From Apiotrichum sp. Y4204 (taxonomy: Eukaryota; Basidiomycota; Tremellomycetes; Trichosporonales; Trichosporonaceae), in the NCBI GenBank assembly GCA_025531455.1, contig JAMYHL010000037.1, positions 1 through 64,000 of the forward strand: a stretch of 64,000 nucleotides of DNA, given 5' to 3'. Positions 1 through 11,560 of the stretch are shown here, in pieces (the first letter of the stretch is position 1; the number at the start of each line of letters is the position of its first letter). The notes under the pieces were generated by a model. It searched no databases. It was not told the DNA's origin and saw only the letters and a program-made list of their open reading frames with translations. The translations under genes were made by a program, and so were the position numbers.

Positions 1-57
1 GTCAAGGCCAAGACCGGCGCCAAGTTCAAGGTTGCCGAGCCCCTCGGCCAGTTCTAA
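1..57 (+). CDS. 3' end of a truncated gene
   Basis: The first 57 bases read in frame as 18 codons ending in TAA at 55-57; the C-terminal residues are GAKFKVAEPLGQF. The codons are G/C-ending (GTC, AAG, GCC, ACC, GGC), as in well expressed genes of this genome. Too little remains to assign a family. It is the last exon, or part of it, of a gene lying left of the window. Confidence 0.6.
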   Translation, partial: VKAKTGAKFKVAEPLGQF

Positions 58-730
58 GCAGGCCCTACACATCTAGGCGTGACTGTAACGGAGCGAGTCG
101 TGGACATTTGAGACCCAAAATCAAACATATATCCCTGTACTGTTAGGCGTGGTGTAGGGGCATTGCATAGCATTTGTAGAGCATCAAGAGATGAAGAATT
201 GGAACCAAACAACAACAATCTTCTTGTGCAGATTGACATTGCATCTCTTGAGGCGACCGCTGTAGTTAATGGGTTGATGGTCGGTGGAATGTTCTAAATG
301 TTCGGAAAATTCTGCCAATCTTATCGAAGCAGATGAAACCCTGAATGGAGCCCTGACAGATTGATTGATCCCGCTGTCTTTACCCAGCCGGTCGGTGCTC
401 ATTGCTGTTCTTTGTGGGCGAAACATGGCATGACGAGCACCACCCTGCCTACCTTCCGATCTCGGGATTCTCACCATCCTCCTCATCCTCCTCAGCTTCA
501 TCACCATTGCTTCCAGTCGTATGTCGTGACTCACACATCTCACAGCTAGGCCGTAACTCCGGCACCATGTTCTGAGACCAGGATGCTGTACTCAAGAGCA
601 TGTGGGGCTCTGTTATACGTGCATAGATACAAACAGAATTTTACAACTCACGAGCAAACTTGTCCTTCAACCACAGTAGGTCTCTCAGCCGTCGACGCAA
701 CTGTCCTTATTTTGGCGATGTACTGTATTT
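58..730. other. intergenic, no gene seen
   Basis: Converging 3' ends of the truncated left gene and the membrane-protein gene at 731. Only short overlapping open frames without splice-supported extension are present. It probably holds the two 3' untranslated regions. Confidence 0.5.
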
Positions 731-2985
731 TCAAAGCCAACGACTCGGACTAGCTCGACTACTCGGGTACATGTACGATGGCAAGTTTTCCGCTGGCTGA
801 TAACGTGGCAGAGCCCCCTGTGGCGGCTCAGTTTCCGCCGACATCGGTGGGTCCTCTGCATCTGAGGTCGGTGGGTTCTCCCCATCGGACCGCTTCACAT
901 CCTCTGCCATGCCCACGATCTCGGCAAGTCTCACAGTACCGGGGCGTGAAGCCCCCGCGGTGCAATCATTGGCCGTGCCGTTGCTGCTCGCCTGGCCGTG
1001 GTTTCGTGTTGATGATTTGACGGCTTCAGCCAGAACAAGAGTCTCTGAAAGCTCCGAGAGGGATTGATAGAGTGGGGACTGTGCTGATGGAGTTTCGCAT
1101 GTGTCGCTGCTGCTCGCCTGGCCGTGGTTTCGTGTTGACGATTTGACAGCTTCAGCCAGAACAAGAGTCTCTGAAAGCTCCGAGAGGGATTGATAGAGTG
1201 GGGACTGTGCTGATGGAGTTTCGCATGTGTCGCTGCTGCTCGCCTGGCCGTGGTTTCGTGTTGATGATTTGACGGCTTCAGCCAGAACAAGAGTCTCTGA
1301 AAGCTCCGAGGGGGATTGATAGAGTGGGGACTTTGCTGATGGGGTTTCGGACGTGTCGCTGCTGCTCGTCTGGTCCTGGCCCTGTGTTGACAACTTGACG
1401 GCTTCGGCCAAAGCAAGAGTTTGGGAAAGCTGTGACCGTTGCTGCTGTGGAACTTCCGCGACGTCCGGCCCGCTTCCGGGGGCCACGATCACCTCCGCGA
1501 GCTCCTTTGCATCGGCATGTTTGGTTCGAATGAAATGCGGTGCCGACTCATTGGTGGGCGTGTAATAAGCAACGTTGATGTTTTGAACGGCCTCGGGTAG
1601 ACGGCCCTTTCCGGGCCAGTGGGCACCGTCGACAAATGGCACTATCGCAGCCTCGTGATCAGGGCTCCATTCTCCACTTGTCGACTTGTCCTCAGCGAGT
1701 TGAATGGGTTCGCCCATTTGACAAGTGTGGCTGGAGGAAGCAAAGGCCTTTGTCCATCCGTTTCTTCTGTGATGGACAAGGGTGTAAGTGAACTCGAAAA
1801 AGAAAATGGTGCCGAGCTTGGAGTGAGCGACATTACAAACCATCAGAATAACAGAGGGACGTACAATTAACACATTGATCCAATTCAGGGCGACCGCTAT
1901 CATTAACACGGCGGCGACAACATAGTTATCCAGAGCGAGCTTCAGGTACCAGACGGCGACAACAGTGTTCCAGGCGAGCAAACTTCCGAGTATGGTGAGG
2001 TCAACGATCACGTATCTCGCGAGCGTTTTGGGAGCAAAGTACGCCAAGCCGAGCCTGTGAAGGTGTGAGCTTGTTGAACCATGCCGCGAGTGGAAAGCAA
2101 GCACAACTCACATGATGACAGCATAACACGTTTGCACGACGGCCACAACGCCGCTGCCTGTACCAAACACTTTGAAGCCGAGTGGGCTAACTCCCCAGCC
2201 AGGACGGAGACCCTCCATGGATTCCGATTGCAGCTCGAAGTTTCCGCACGCGAGCATGCCCCCGCCAATGACCCACATAAGAAGAGTGATCTGGGCGATC
2301 CGAGCCCGGGCATCGCGTCGCGCGGGTCCCGGAAACGAGGCCAAATCCGGCTGTCCAAAACCCAAAGCGAATGGTCGGCGAAAGCCCGCAAGTTTGTGAC
2401 ACCGCCAGGTGTAGCCGACCATGTACAGAAGGAAGAGGGTGAACTGGTGATTAGCAACGCTTCAGATGTTAGGAACAACTTACCAGTGCATACCAGCTAA
2501 ACCCCACGATCGCCCATAAACCGGTACTGACGTGAGAAACCGCTCAGCTTTTCAAAGCGACGCACAACAGTTTCATGTCCACTATAGCAGTGATTAGAAT
2601 CCACAACGTGATGATGAACATGACAAGTGCATTGACCCACATCACGTGGGTGTGACGCGCTTTCACAGCCAAACTGCTCGTCAGCTCAATGTAAGGCTTC
2701 TGGTATGGCGTACAAGAAGGCAAAGTAAACCACGGACACTGCGTAACCTGTAGCCGTCACGATTTTGGCTGAACTGTCAGCTGCGTGGACGACACATGTT
2801 CACCAACCTCTGCCATCCTGGCGCTTTGTAGGCGCTGGGGCTTTAGGCGCCCAAATCACTGTAGCAAGGACATTGAACGCGAGACAGTGATAGTATATCA
2901 GGGTGCATGCGATTCCCGCATGAGCGTCGCGTTGAGCCGCGCGAGACACAACGAAATGGTCGTTGGGCCGTTCGGTAGAGGGCAT
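731..2985 (-). CDS. multi-spanning membrane protein with 42-residue tandem-repeat tail
   Basis: Unrecognised family. A six-exon model joins cleanly: 2985-2804, 2773-2714, 2673-2569, 2526-2484, 2443-2112 and 2054-731. Every junction is GT-AG, phases agree throughout, and the total is 681 codons. Introns are 30, 40, 42, 40 and 57 nt. The N-terminal ~330 residues hold about seven or eight hydrophobic segments, e.g. around ACTLIYYHCLAFNVLATVIW, WVNALVMFIITLWILITAIV, WAIVGFSWYALFTLFLLYMV and YVVAAVLMIAVALNWINVLI. The C-terminal ~250 residues are hydrophilic, with tandem 42-residue units (LSETLVLAEAV..., ...SPLYQSLSE). The start at 2985 (MPSTERPND) is preferred because the first membrane segment follows closely; an in-frame ATG at 3126 would add 47 residues. 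The topology resembles fungal seven-helix membrane proteins, but no signature motif was seen and no ligand or partner can be proposed. Confidence 0.7.
985..1430 (-). repeat. 126-bp coding tandem repeat (about 3.5 copies)
   Basis: The word TTCAGCCAGAACAAGAG recurs at 1025, 1151 and 1277 and, diverged, at 1403, so the period is exactly 126 bp. The two central copies are nearly identical; the outer copies have drifted. Each copy encodes 42 residues of the cytosolic or extracellular tail of the membrane protein, so unit gain or loss keeps the reading frame. Confidence 0.95.
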
Positions 2986-3919
2986 TTTGGAGGGCCCGAT
3001 TGTGTTGTCGAAGTGTGTAAAGGTTCGAAATGAGGACTTCATTTGCCAGCGTCTTTGCTGGTTATCATATGTACTCGAGAAGGACCACGGTCGAACATCG
3101 CGTCGTGAGGCTGTCAGCCAGTTCATTGGTAGGCTGTTACCGGGAGATCTGAGGTTTTACGGGTCGGCGACATTTAGAAACAGTTCGGGACAGAAACGCG
3201 CGGATCTGGTGCCGTGCCTGATAAGCATGTACGCATGCACAGTACAACGGGGATTCCAGAGCCTGATGGGAGGGACAAAGACATAGGTTACCGTAAGCAA
3301 TGTACGACGTCTCGACATGTTCCTGCGGTGCTCTTTATACCTTCTCCGAGTTTCTCGAACGGGGAGGGCTTCCAAGACCACGGGGAAAGAAGGTCGCAGA
3401 CTCAGAGCGAATCATCTAGTCGGTCGAGAACAGAGCAACGACATTGGGCATTGCATGAAACGACCTCCGGCACAGTGACTGCCAAGTGTCGTACTCTTGG
3501 CTCTTCCCACGCACCATCTCGTTATCTTGGCTGCGGCGTCAGACCGTCAAAGGAACAAAAGTATAATCAGAAAGTTCCCGGTTCCCGAATTCTGTGACCC
3601 AGCTTTGGTCCTGCCCCGTGTCAACGGCTGTAAATAGTGGTACTATGTGTGATTGTTGTCCGGGAGACATTCCTAAGATACACCAGTCGAACACAGTCTC
3701 ATTTTTAACCTCCTCTGGGGTCGACGTTCATTGTGAGCTGCAAACGGCCCCCAGGAGCTCCCCAATCCCCAATCGCCAGTTAAGCGACATGGCCGCCGGA
3801 CATGCATGAAACTCCGCGTCTCCATGCCGAGATTTCGACCCCGCCGAGCACTCGAAGAGTCAGAGCAACATCAAGCCAACTTTTGTTGACACTGCACAAC
3901 TACCTCACCCACAAGCAAA
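2986..3919. other. intergenic region between divergent genes
   Basis: Lies between the start of the membrane-protein gene (-) and the Pby1-like gene (+). Open frames here are short and on both strands, with no splice-compatible continuation. It presumably carries both promoters; no specific site could be named. Confidence 0.45.
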
Positions 3920-5583
3920 ATGACAGCCGATTCCGCGCCGCTGACCGCGTTTGTCAACTTTCCGTCGCCGTACACGCAGACGTTGCTGCTGCGCGCGCTG
4001 GCGCAGACACTGCCGGCCGTCTCGATCAGTCTGCTCCCGCCAAGTGAGGAGGAGCCGCCGCGGTTGCAGTGGTGAGTGGAGAGTGTGGCTGGCTGCGTTG
4101 TGAGACGGTAGCCGACAATCAGACCTCTCTGAGGTTGTGCTCACACACAGGGCGGACTATGACCTGATGACGTTTGACAAGCCACACGCGGACACGTCCT
4201 ACCTCATCAGCTCGTACGTGTACCGCAAGGCGTTGATCCGGAAACACCAGCTGCACGCGACTGTAACGGAGTACCTCGCGAAGAGCTCGTATCGTGGGGA
4301 GAGCAGCGTGCTCGCCGCCCCGGCGTCAGGCGGCGTCGGAGGTATTCCGAAAGGATGGACGGTCGACGTGCAGTTCGCGGACGAGCTCGACGAGCTGCTC
4401 ATGGACGACCTGTATGAGCTTGCGGACGCGATGCAGCGGAATGAGGGTCTCGAGGAGGCAGAAAGGCAGTGGTTCATTCTCAAGCCCGGATTTGCGGACC
4501 GTGCACAGGGAATTCGCATGTTTTCCACTGAAGATGAGCTGTGAGTATGGAGCTTAGCGGAGCTGATTTCAGGCGGGCGATTTTTGAGGAGTTCGAGCCA
4601 CCGTCGGATGATGAAGATGAAGAGGATGAGGAAGATGAGGATGGACTTGCGGAGAGAACAGCCCGGCTGGACGTGAATGACGGTGACGAGGGCACAGGAG
4701 TGGACATGTCCCATCTCCGCCATTTTATCCTCCAGGAATACCTCCCGCGGCCGATGCTCTTCGACCTCAGTGAGACTTCAACTACCCCCGCAGCTGTCGG
4801 GCAGAAGGTACGCCCAATTCGCCCCTCACTCCTTCTCACCTCAGTTCCACATCCGCGCATACACGCTCCTCACTGGCGCATACAAGGTGTACCTCGCGCG
4901 CACGATACTTGCCCTCTTCTCGGACGCGCCGTACACGCCTCCAAGTGTGGACCTCGACCTCCGGGCACACCTCACTAATACGTGTCTCCAGGTGGGTGAG
5001 CTGACGCAATCAAACCTAACCCTCAGACGGATGCGTACGGTGCGCCCGTACAGGAGGATCACCTCGTGCGCCTCTTCTGGGACCTTGAGGGCCTCTCACC
5101 CTTGGCGTCTACGAAGGGCACGTACGAGACCAAGCCGAAGGTCACGAAGGAGTGGCTCGAGAAGACCTTTGACAAGTGCGGGGCGGTCATTGCGGAATGC
5201 GTAAAGGCGGGCGCGGAGTGCGGGTCATTCGGTCTGCAGCTCATGCCGAATGCTTTTGAGGTGAGTATTGGTTATTATTACACTGACAGAAGATCTTTGG
5301 TGTCGACCTCATCCTCTCCTTCCCTCCTGAGACAGGCGACACTCTTCCGATTCCGGATGTGACGCTGCTGGAATTCAACGCGTCGCCTGACTTTATTCAG
5401 AGCGGCGATGCACTTAAGCCCAAGCTTCTGGAGATGTTTAAGGGCGTCGTCCATCTCGCTATCGCGCCGTTCTTTGGCCTTGGGACTCTGAACGAGGAGA
5501 AGGAAACGGAGATGCAGGTCGGCGACGAGCGGCATGGATGGCGTATGGTTGGACGGGGAGAGGTCAGGGCCAGCATGGCGTAG
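3920..5583 (+). CDS. PBY1: tubulin-tyrosine-ligase family protein, Pby1-like
   Basis: ATP-grasp protein of the TTL family, closest in motif content to yeast Pby1, a P-body-associated member whose substrate is not settled. Six exons: 3920-4071, 4151-4540, 4573-4807, 4845-4991, 5027-5260, 5290-5583. They give 483 residues with all phases consistent. Diagnostic stretches are FILKPGFADRAQGIR (nucleotide-binding loop, near residue 165), FHIRAYTLLTGAYKVYLAR, TNTCLQ, and LLEFNASPDFIQSGD near the C terminus, matching the LLEVNxxP motif of TTL ligases. An acidic insert (DDEDEEDEEDED) sits between the second and third motifs. The S. cerevisiae protein has an extra N-terminal SurE-type domain; here the chain starts close to the TTL part, as in shorter fungal homologues. 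Introns after the first are 32, 37, 35 and 29 nt. Confidence 0.87.
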
Positions 5584-5694
5584 ACATAGAGACGGTGTAT
5601 ATGCATTCTTAATTACATACAACGAAAGCCGTAGTGATTCTGGAAAAGCACAATGAGTTGAACTCAATTAGACTGGTGAACGGGAAGGTTTGCC

Positions 5695-6696
5695 CTAGTC
5701 GTCGTCGTCGTATTCCTCCTCGTCATCGTCATCTCCCTCATCATCGTCGTCTTCATCTGAATCATCACTCCCTGCAAACTCCTCTTCAACAAGTTTGCGC
5801 CTGACATTAGAACCACTCAAGAGCAGTACTCACCTCTTCTGGTTGGGCTGCAGTCGATTGAGAGCTGCTGGCGGGGGAGCATTTGGCCGCACACCACCGA
5901 CAGGGCCTGCATTCAGCATGATTCTCAAGATGTACGTACCATCACGCTTTGGTCCTGTGGCTGTCTGCCGTGAAATGGTGGCACGGAGCGAAAGGAGCTT
6001 AGCTGTCAAGGAAGCGATTTCCGCCTCGGTGGTCAATTCCGATCAGCGGACGGCACCCACTTCTTTTTCTCCCAGCTGAGTGTTCAGAGATCGCACTTCG
6101 GCTGAATGTCAGTGGGGCCAGACGATGGTCATACAAGTGTCGGTCCTGGGTTTTGAAAGCATCTGAGAATCAATCTCACGCGTCAGTGTAATCACCTACT
6201 GCAAAGCTCGCGTCCACGAGCTCGGGAAGGTGTGTCCCTGTCTCTTCCTGGTCAAGGTAGACAGTGACAGAGGGCTTGGGGACGTGGATGAACAGCTGCC
6301 AAGTGTGAGTCGCGTGGATATTTAGAGACGCAGTTATCCTGACGCACCTTGAGCCCTCCGCCGCGTGGTCGTTCCTCGATATGGGTCATTCCTCCGACAA
6401 TAGCGTCCGCGAGCTCTTGAGCACGGGTGTCCTGCATGGTCAGACGCGCGTTAAAGACGTGTGACCACACTCTAAATGAGAGCGGAGCTAGCTGAACGAC
6501 CACTGTCACTCCTATCACGGTTTGACGGACTCACATCGCCTTCTCCAGCCCATACTTTGCTCCCCTCGGCAGAGTTGCTCCACAGCGAGACCTGCCACCG
6601 CTCGTCGCGCACCTGCGACACGAGGAGGTAGCGGTCTTTGCGCCCGCTGCGCTCGTTCCAGATCTGTTGCTGAAGGTTGTCGAGGGGACTTGCCAT
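5695..6696 (-). CDS. small protein with XRCC4/PAXX-like head, short coiled coil and acidic tail (putative)
   Basis: Eight short exons (6696-6535, 6431-6348, 6295-6196, 6162-6135, 6075-6057, 6024-5940, 5906-5834, 5800-5695) give 218 residues with consistent phases. Residues ~20-125 are rich in alternating beta-type sequence: RYLLVSQVRDERWQVSLW, then SKVWAGEGD, LKLFIHV, SVTVYLD and finally ASFAVDAFK. A short helix/coiled coil follows (AEIASLTAKLLSLRATI). Then come a basic QKRRK stretch that could be a nuclear signal and a tail of about 30 mostly Asp/Glu residues. The order of beta head (with W-x-G and a closing SF-x-x-x-SF-like motif), coil and basic tail recalls the XRCC4/XLF/PAXX end-joining factors, and the length is close to human PAXX. 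This is inference from architecture only. The 28-nt and 19-nt exons are the least certain parts of the model. Confidence 0.55.
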
Positions 6697-7670
6697 TGAA
6701 GAGATGAACAATGTTTCAAGAGGAGAAGCCCAAGTCAAAAGTCGACGTCACGGAAATTCCGCAATACTGATTGCAATGATCGCACACTTCATCTTGCACT
6801 GGGATGTTTGGCTCCAATCCAATCTTCAGGGCACTGGATCGACAAGGATATACGGGAGTTGACTGGACCTTCATCATCTTGAAACTTGGGCCACGTGATT
6901 CCGAAACGGAGTGTCAATTGTCAAGTGATTAGGTAACGGGCTGGCCTGCTGGCCTGCTGGCCTGCTGGATCGTGCTGGACTTCTGAATTCTGAATTTATA
7001 CGATCTGATATTCGAGATCCGCCCGCGCCCACGTTGGTAGGAGGTGGCTTGAGCTTCTCGAGCTTGCATGGCTTGCCTACCGCGCCTGCCTTGCATGCCG
7101 TGGGCTGTCGCTTGTATCGGTTTTCTTTTCCCGGCTGGGTCTCTGGCTGTAGCCCCCGGAATTTACCCTCCGCGGAATTGTGTGTCCGGCTAAGCGCCGG
7201 GTGGGGTTACAAACACGAATTGAAGGCACCACATAGCAACTGATAAGATTTCTAATGGGTGGCAAATAAGAGAAAAAAGTTCATTACCTGTTATCCTAAT
7301 AGGCAGGAGATAACCGATAGTGGTGACGTCGTTTTGTTGTGGCCCCCGTCGCTAGCTTCCCCGTGTTTTTGTGGGGTACTGGGCCCTCCGGCGCGCGCGA
7401 TTCCATGGGATCGTAGATTACACTGCGCGCCCTGTCTCGTTTCGGCGCGTGTCTCGGTCATAATCCCCTCCTCCCCTGCTATCTCAAGAAAAACGTTGCT
7501 CCGCATGCACTGCTCCAGCAGCTCCGTGTCCTCCGCGTTGGTCGGGAAAGCAACAGGTGACATGATGGGCAAGCGCCGTCTGTGCTGCCGCAGAGCAGAG
7601 TTGCTCAAGAGGACGTTTGATCTCTCTTTCTCTTTCTCTCTCTCCTCAACTAACGACTCTATCACTCACA
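6697..7670. promoter_or_regulatory. divergent promoter region with CT tract before the lysine gene
   Basis: About 1 kb between divergent starts. It contains the 8-bp GGCCTGCT triplet repeat (6942-6968) and, at 7618-7650, a run of TCTCTCTTTCTCTTTCTCTC just before the ATG at 7671. Such a tract is typical of fungal 5' leaders. Open frames at 7259-7665 end in or overlap the next gene and are not supported as separate genes. Confidence 0.5.
6942..6980 (+). repeat. GGCCTGCT short tandem repeat with GCTGGAT motif
   Basis: GGCCTGCT occurs three times in tandem (8-bp period), followed by GGATCGTGCTGGACTT. The same word combination recurs at ~27047 and ~39650. Confidence 0.7.
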
Positions 7671-10600
7671 ATGGTCTACATTTCTCAACTACGGCCCTCT
7701 TCACGGCTCCTCAACACCACCACCCTCTCCCGCCGGTCGCTGTCATGCAGCAGCGCCCTCCTCGCCACACTAGGCATGCGCCGCGAGGACCCGCGCCGTG
7801 TCTGGGAGCGCCGCGCACCACTCACCCCGGAAGCTGTCAAGGACCTTGCGGCCAAGAACGACATTGAGGTCGAGAGCTGTGCCCGCCGCTGCTTCCCCGA
7901 CGCCGCGTACGAGGCTGTAAGTCTAGCCCGAGATTCAGGCGCTAACAACAGGCCGGCGCGCGTATCGTCCCCAAGCTGTCGCCAAGCGTCGATGTTGTCC
8001 TGGGCATTAAGGAGCCCCAGGTCGAGGTCGTGCACGACATCATTGCGGAGGGGCAGGGAAAGAAGCGCACTTGGATGATGTTCAGCCACACGCACAAGGG
8101 TCAGGTGAGCTACTTGAGAGTCTGATGGTTCTTTGCGGTGATGATCGGTGTCTGTCATTGAACTGCCACCGACGAAGACGCCAATTTCCCAAAGTCGGAG
8201 CTTGGTTGCCACTCTCAGGAGTGATTTTTCCGACTTTTTGCACTTACTGACGTACAGCCTTACAACACTGGTCTCCTGTCCTCCTTCCTGGCTCAGGCCG
8301 AGGGCGAGACTCTCATCGACCACGAGCTTCTCGCCGCGCCTACCAAGGATGGTTCGCTGAAGCGCGTCGCCGCCTTTGGGTGGTATGCCGGAGCCGTCGG
8401 TGCAGGTGAGGCGCTCTGCCTTACTGGCCTGGGACTTCTGGAACGTGGAGTTGCCCATCCTCTTCTGGTACGCTACATGAATCCTGAGCCAAACTGATCT
8501 CAGCACCTTCCCCGCCCCTACTCGTTCTCTACCCTTGAGGAGTTCAAGGCGGCGCTCAAGGAGTGCGGTGAGGCCTGTGAGAAGGCGCCTGAGACGAGCC
8601 AGGGCCCGGTCATCATCGGTCTGACGGGGTGAGTAGCTAGCGTGCATGTGGGACGATGGCTAACAAGCAGAGCTGGAAACGTGTCGACTGGCTCCAAGGA
8701 CATGCTGGACGCGCTCGGCGCCACCTGGGTTGACTGGCAGGACCTTCCCTCTCTGAAGGGTAAATCAAAGGTGAGTTCAAACTAGATCCTGTAGCTGACA
8801 GTAGGTGTACGCGTGCCAGATCCCGCCGAAGGCCTACTTCGAGCGCATCAGTGGCGGCGGATACGACAGGACCGAGTACTACAAGTCGCCCGACCTCTAC
8901 CACAGCGTCTTCACCGAGAAGATTGCTCCCTACCTTACCACCCTCATCCACGGCGCCGGCTGGGCTCCTGGATACCCGCGTATCATGACCAACGAAGCCA
9001 CGGACAAGATGATTCAGTCTGCTGGCGGCAAGCAGAAGATGGTTACTGTGCAGGACGTGACCTGTGACCTTGAGGTGAGCTGACAGTCTCATATAGAAGC
9101 TGACGCCAGGGTGCTTTGGAGTTTATGAACCACACGACCAGCATTGACAGCCCCTCGTTCAAGGGACCTGGCGGGATTCTCGTCGGCTCCACGGACATTC
9201 TCCCCACTGAACTCCGTGAGCTTCTGGACCCCACTTCCCTTTAGCTGACCCCAGCCATTGATGCCTCGGCACATTTCTCCAAGTGTCTCCTTCCATACGT
9301 CGCCCGCGCCCTCGAGAACTCGGACGGTGTTGCACCGAAGAACGACGAGATTGAGGCGACGCTCCAGCGCGCGCGTATTGTCGAGAAGGGCGTTCTCCAG
9401 CCCGAGCACGACTGGCTGCAGAAGAAGGTCAACAGCTGGCGTGCCTCGCACAAGCTCACCGCCAACGGCATCCCCCAGCCGAAGAAGATTCTCCTCCTCG
9501 GCAGTGGACTCGTCGCTGGCCCAGCTGTAGACATCTTCCTCAAGCGTCCGGATGTCAGGCTTACAATTGGTATGTGTAACAGCATTTTTGTGATGCTGAC
9601 CCCTCAGCGAGCAACAACACCGTCGAGGCGAACGCTCTCGCTGCCGGCCGCGAGCATGTCACTACTGCCAGCCTCGACGTCTCTGACGACCGCGCGGTTG
9701 GCGAGGCTGTCGCCGCTGCCGACGTCGTGGTTTCCCTCCTCCCCGCACCTATGCACACCAAGGTTGCCCGCCACTGTATCAAGCACGGGCGCCACCTCGT
9801 GACCGCGTCTTACATCTCGCCAGAGATGAAGGAGTTGAACGCAGAGTGAGTAGTTGAACTGCTTCCTCGAGTGGCAAACTAACATTCGCAGAGCTGAGGC
9901 GCGTGATGTCCTTCTTCTCGGAGAATGCGGCCTTGACCCCGGAATTGACTCTATGGCAGCTATGCGCATTCTCGAGCGTGTGCAGAAGGAGAACAAGCGT
10001 GTGACCTCCTTCGTCTCGTGGTGCGGCGGCCTCCCAGAGCCAGCGGCGAGCAACAACCCGCTAGGCTACAAGTTCTCGTGGAGCCCCAAGGCGGTGCTCA
10101 CTGCGGCTCTAAACGACGCCCACTACAAGCTTGACGGCAAGATCCACAGCGTCGCCGGAAAGAATCTCCTGGCTGAGCACTTCCCCAAGACTCCCCTCTG
10201 GAAGGGCCTCGCTCTTGAGGGTCTCGCAAACCGCGACTCCATGCCTTACGCCGAGAAGTACGGTCTCGGACCTGTCGATGGACTGCGTGACCTGTTCCGT
10301 GGAACTCTGCGGTACCAGGGCTTCTCCTCCCTCCTTGACTCGTTCCGCCGCCTCGGACTGCTCTCCCAGACCCCCCTGTCCAATGGTGTAAAGTCGTGGC
10401 CTGAGCTCCTCGCCGCCAGCGTATCCCAGAGCCTCGGGACAGACGTGAAGACTGCGGACCTCGGCGCTGCCGTCAAGGACGTCCTCGGGAACAACGAGGA
10501 GGCAATGCAGGCTCTTGAATGGTAAGTCACTCGCTGAATACTTTTTAGATTGCATTCTGACCCCCACAGGTTCTCCCTCCTCCCTGGAAACGCGCCCGGA

Positions 10601-10978
10601 GCGCCCGCCGCACCGAGTGTACCGGGAATGAACACCCCGATCGACCTCTTCGCGGCCCTTCTCGCTGGCAAGCTCGCTTACGCACCTGGAGAGTACGACA
10701 GCGTGCTCCTTCACCACGCGTTCAAGCTCGTCCCGAAGGGCGCGCCGGAGGGCACGCCCGAGCAGACCGTTACCGCCGCGCTGCTGTGCAACGGTGACGA
10801 CAACGCGAGCGCCATGAGCGTGACTGTTGGGTGCACACTTGCGTTTGCCGCGCTCCGCGTCGCCGACGGACAGGTCGCCTGCCGCGGTGTGCGTGGGCCG
10901 TACGAGAGGGATGTCTGGGAGGGCGTCCTGGACGAGCTGCAGGAGATTGGTGTCGAGGTCAAGGAGACCTGGGCGTAA
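7671..10978 (+). CDS. bifunctional lysine-ketoglutarate reductase / saccharopine dehydrogenase (AASS-type)
   Basis: The animal/plant-type fusion that condenses lysine with 2-oxoglutarate to saccharopine and then splits it to glutamate and aminoadipate semialdehyde. Eleven exons (7671-7916, 7952-8104, 8258-8467, 8504-8628, 8671-8770, 8805-9074, 9110-9215, 9255-9569, 9608-9845, 9892-10521, 10570-10978) give 933 residues with all phases matching. The reductase half has [15 protein letters not shown] near residue 42 and [17 protein letters not shown] near 125. The dehydrogenase half begins near residue 470 with the Rossmann loop [17 protein letters not shown] and continues through [19 protein letters not shown] and [21 protein letters not shown]. 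The first ~35 residues are rich in Ser, Arg and Leu with no acidic residue, consistent with a mitochondrial presequence. One intron (8105-8257) is 153 nt, long for this genome; it holds an in-frame stop. Lysine degradation is the likely role, because biosynthetic Lys9 in basidiomycetes is normally a separate gene. Confidence 0.93.
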
Positions 10979-11560
10979 GGACAGTGGGGAGATGCCTAGA
11001 GCTTTGGAAGCATTCAACATTCTACATAATTATTTGCAATGTACATCGCATGTCGTGACGCAGTGGAGCAATAACTCGATAACTAACGTCTCGTGTCTAA
11101 CCGCTCTGAGTTCTGATGACCATACAGGATCTGCAGGGGTTGGGAGATCCGCGATCAACGTACAGTACCGACAGGGGAACGTGCCAATCGAGTGTCGATC
11201 TGCAGGGATCGGTCGACTTACACCAACCGATTAACCACAGTCTAGGACAAAAGCGGCGATCGGCGGATCGTCGGAATGCAGCATATTGTTGACGCTTGGC
11301 ATACCAGCGTCCAGTTGCCAATTGCCAGAAGAGGGCCAAGCGTAGGCATGGCCAAAAGTCGTTCTGTATGGACTCGATCATATCAGCTATCAACACGCAA
11401 CTTCACTGTCACCAAGCACGCAAGGGCGATATCGCATTCAGGAAGAGATGGAAGCTGGATACGTCGCGTGTTCCGAAGAGCAGAGTCGGACTCCGTGAAA
11501 CGCTGCATTGTCTATTGGCCTAGATACTATTGCCTTGTCTTATTTCTCTTATGCCTTTAG
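10979..11560. other. convergent intergenic region
   Basis: Between the 3' ends of the lysine gene (+) and the serpin gene (-). Only small open frames are present, without codon-usage or splice support. No RNA gene was recognised. Confidence 0.5.

Noticed and set aside
931..1416. 161-codon minus frame with its own repeats
   Set aside because: Shifted reading of the 126-bp repeat; the frame of the 681-residue protein joins to membrane exons through consistent splice sites.
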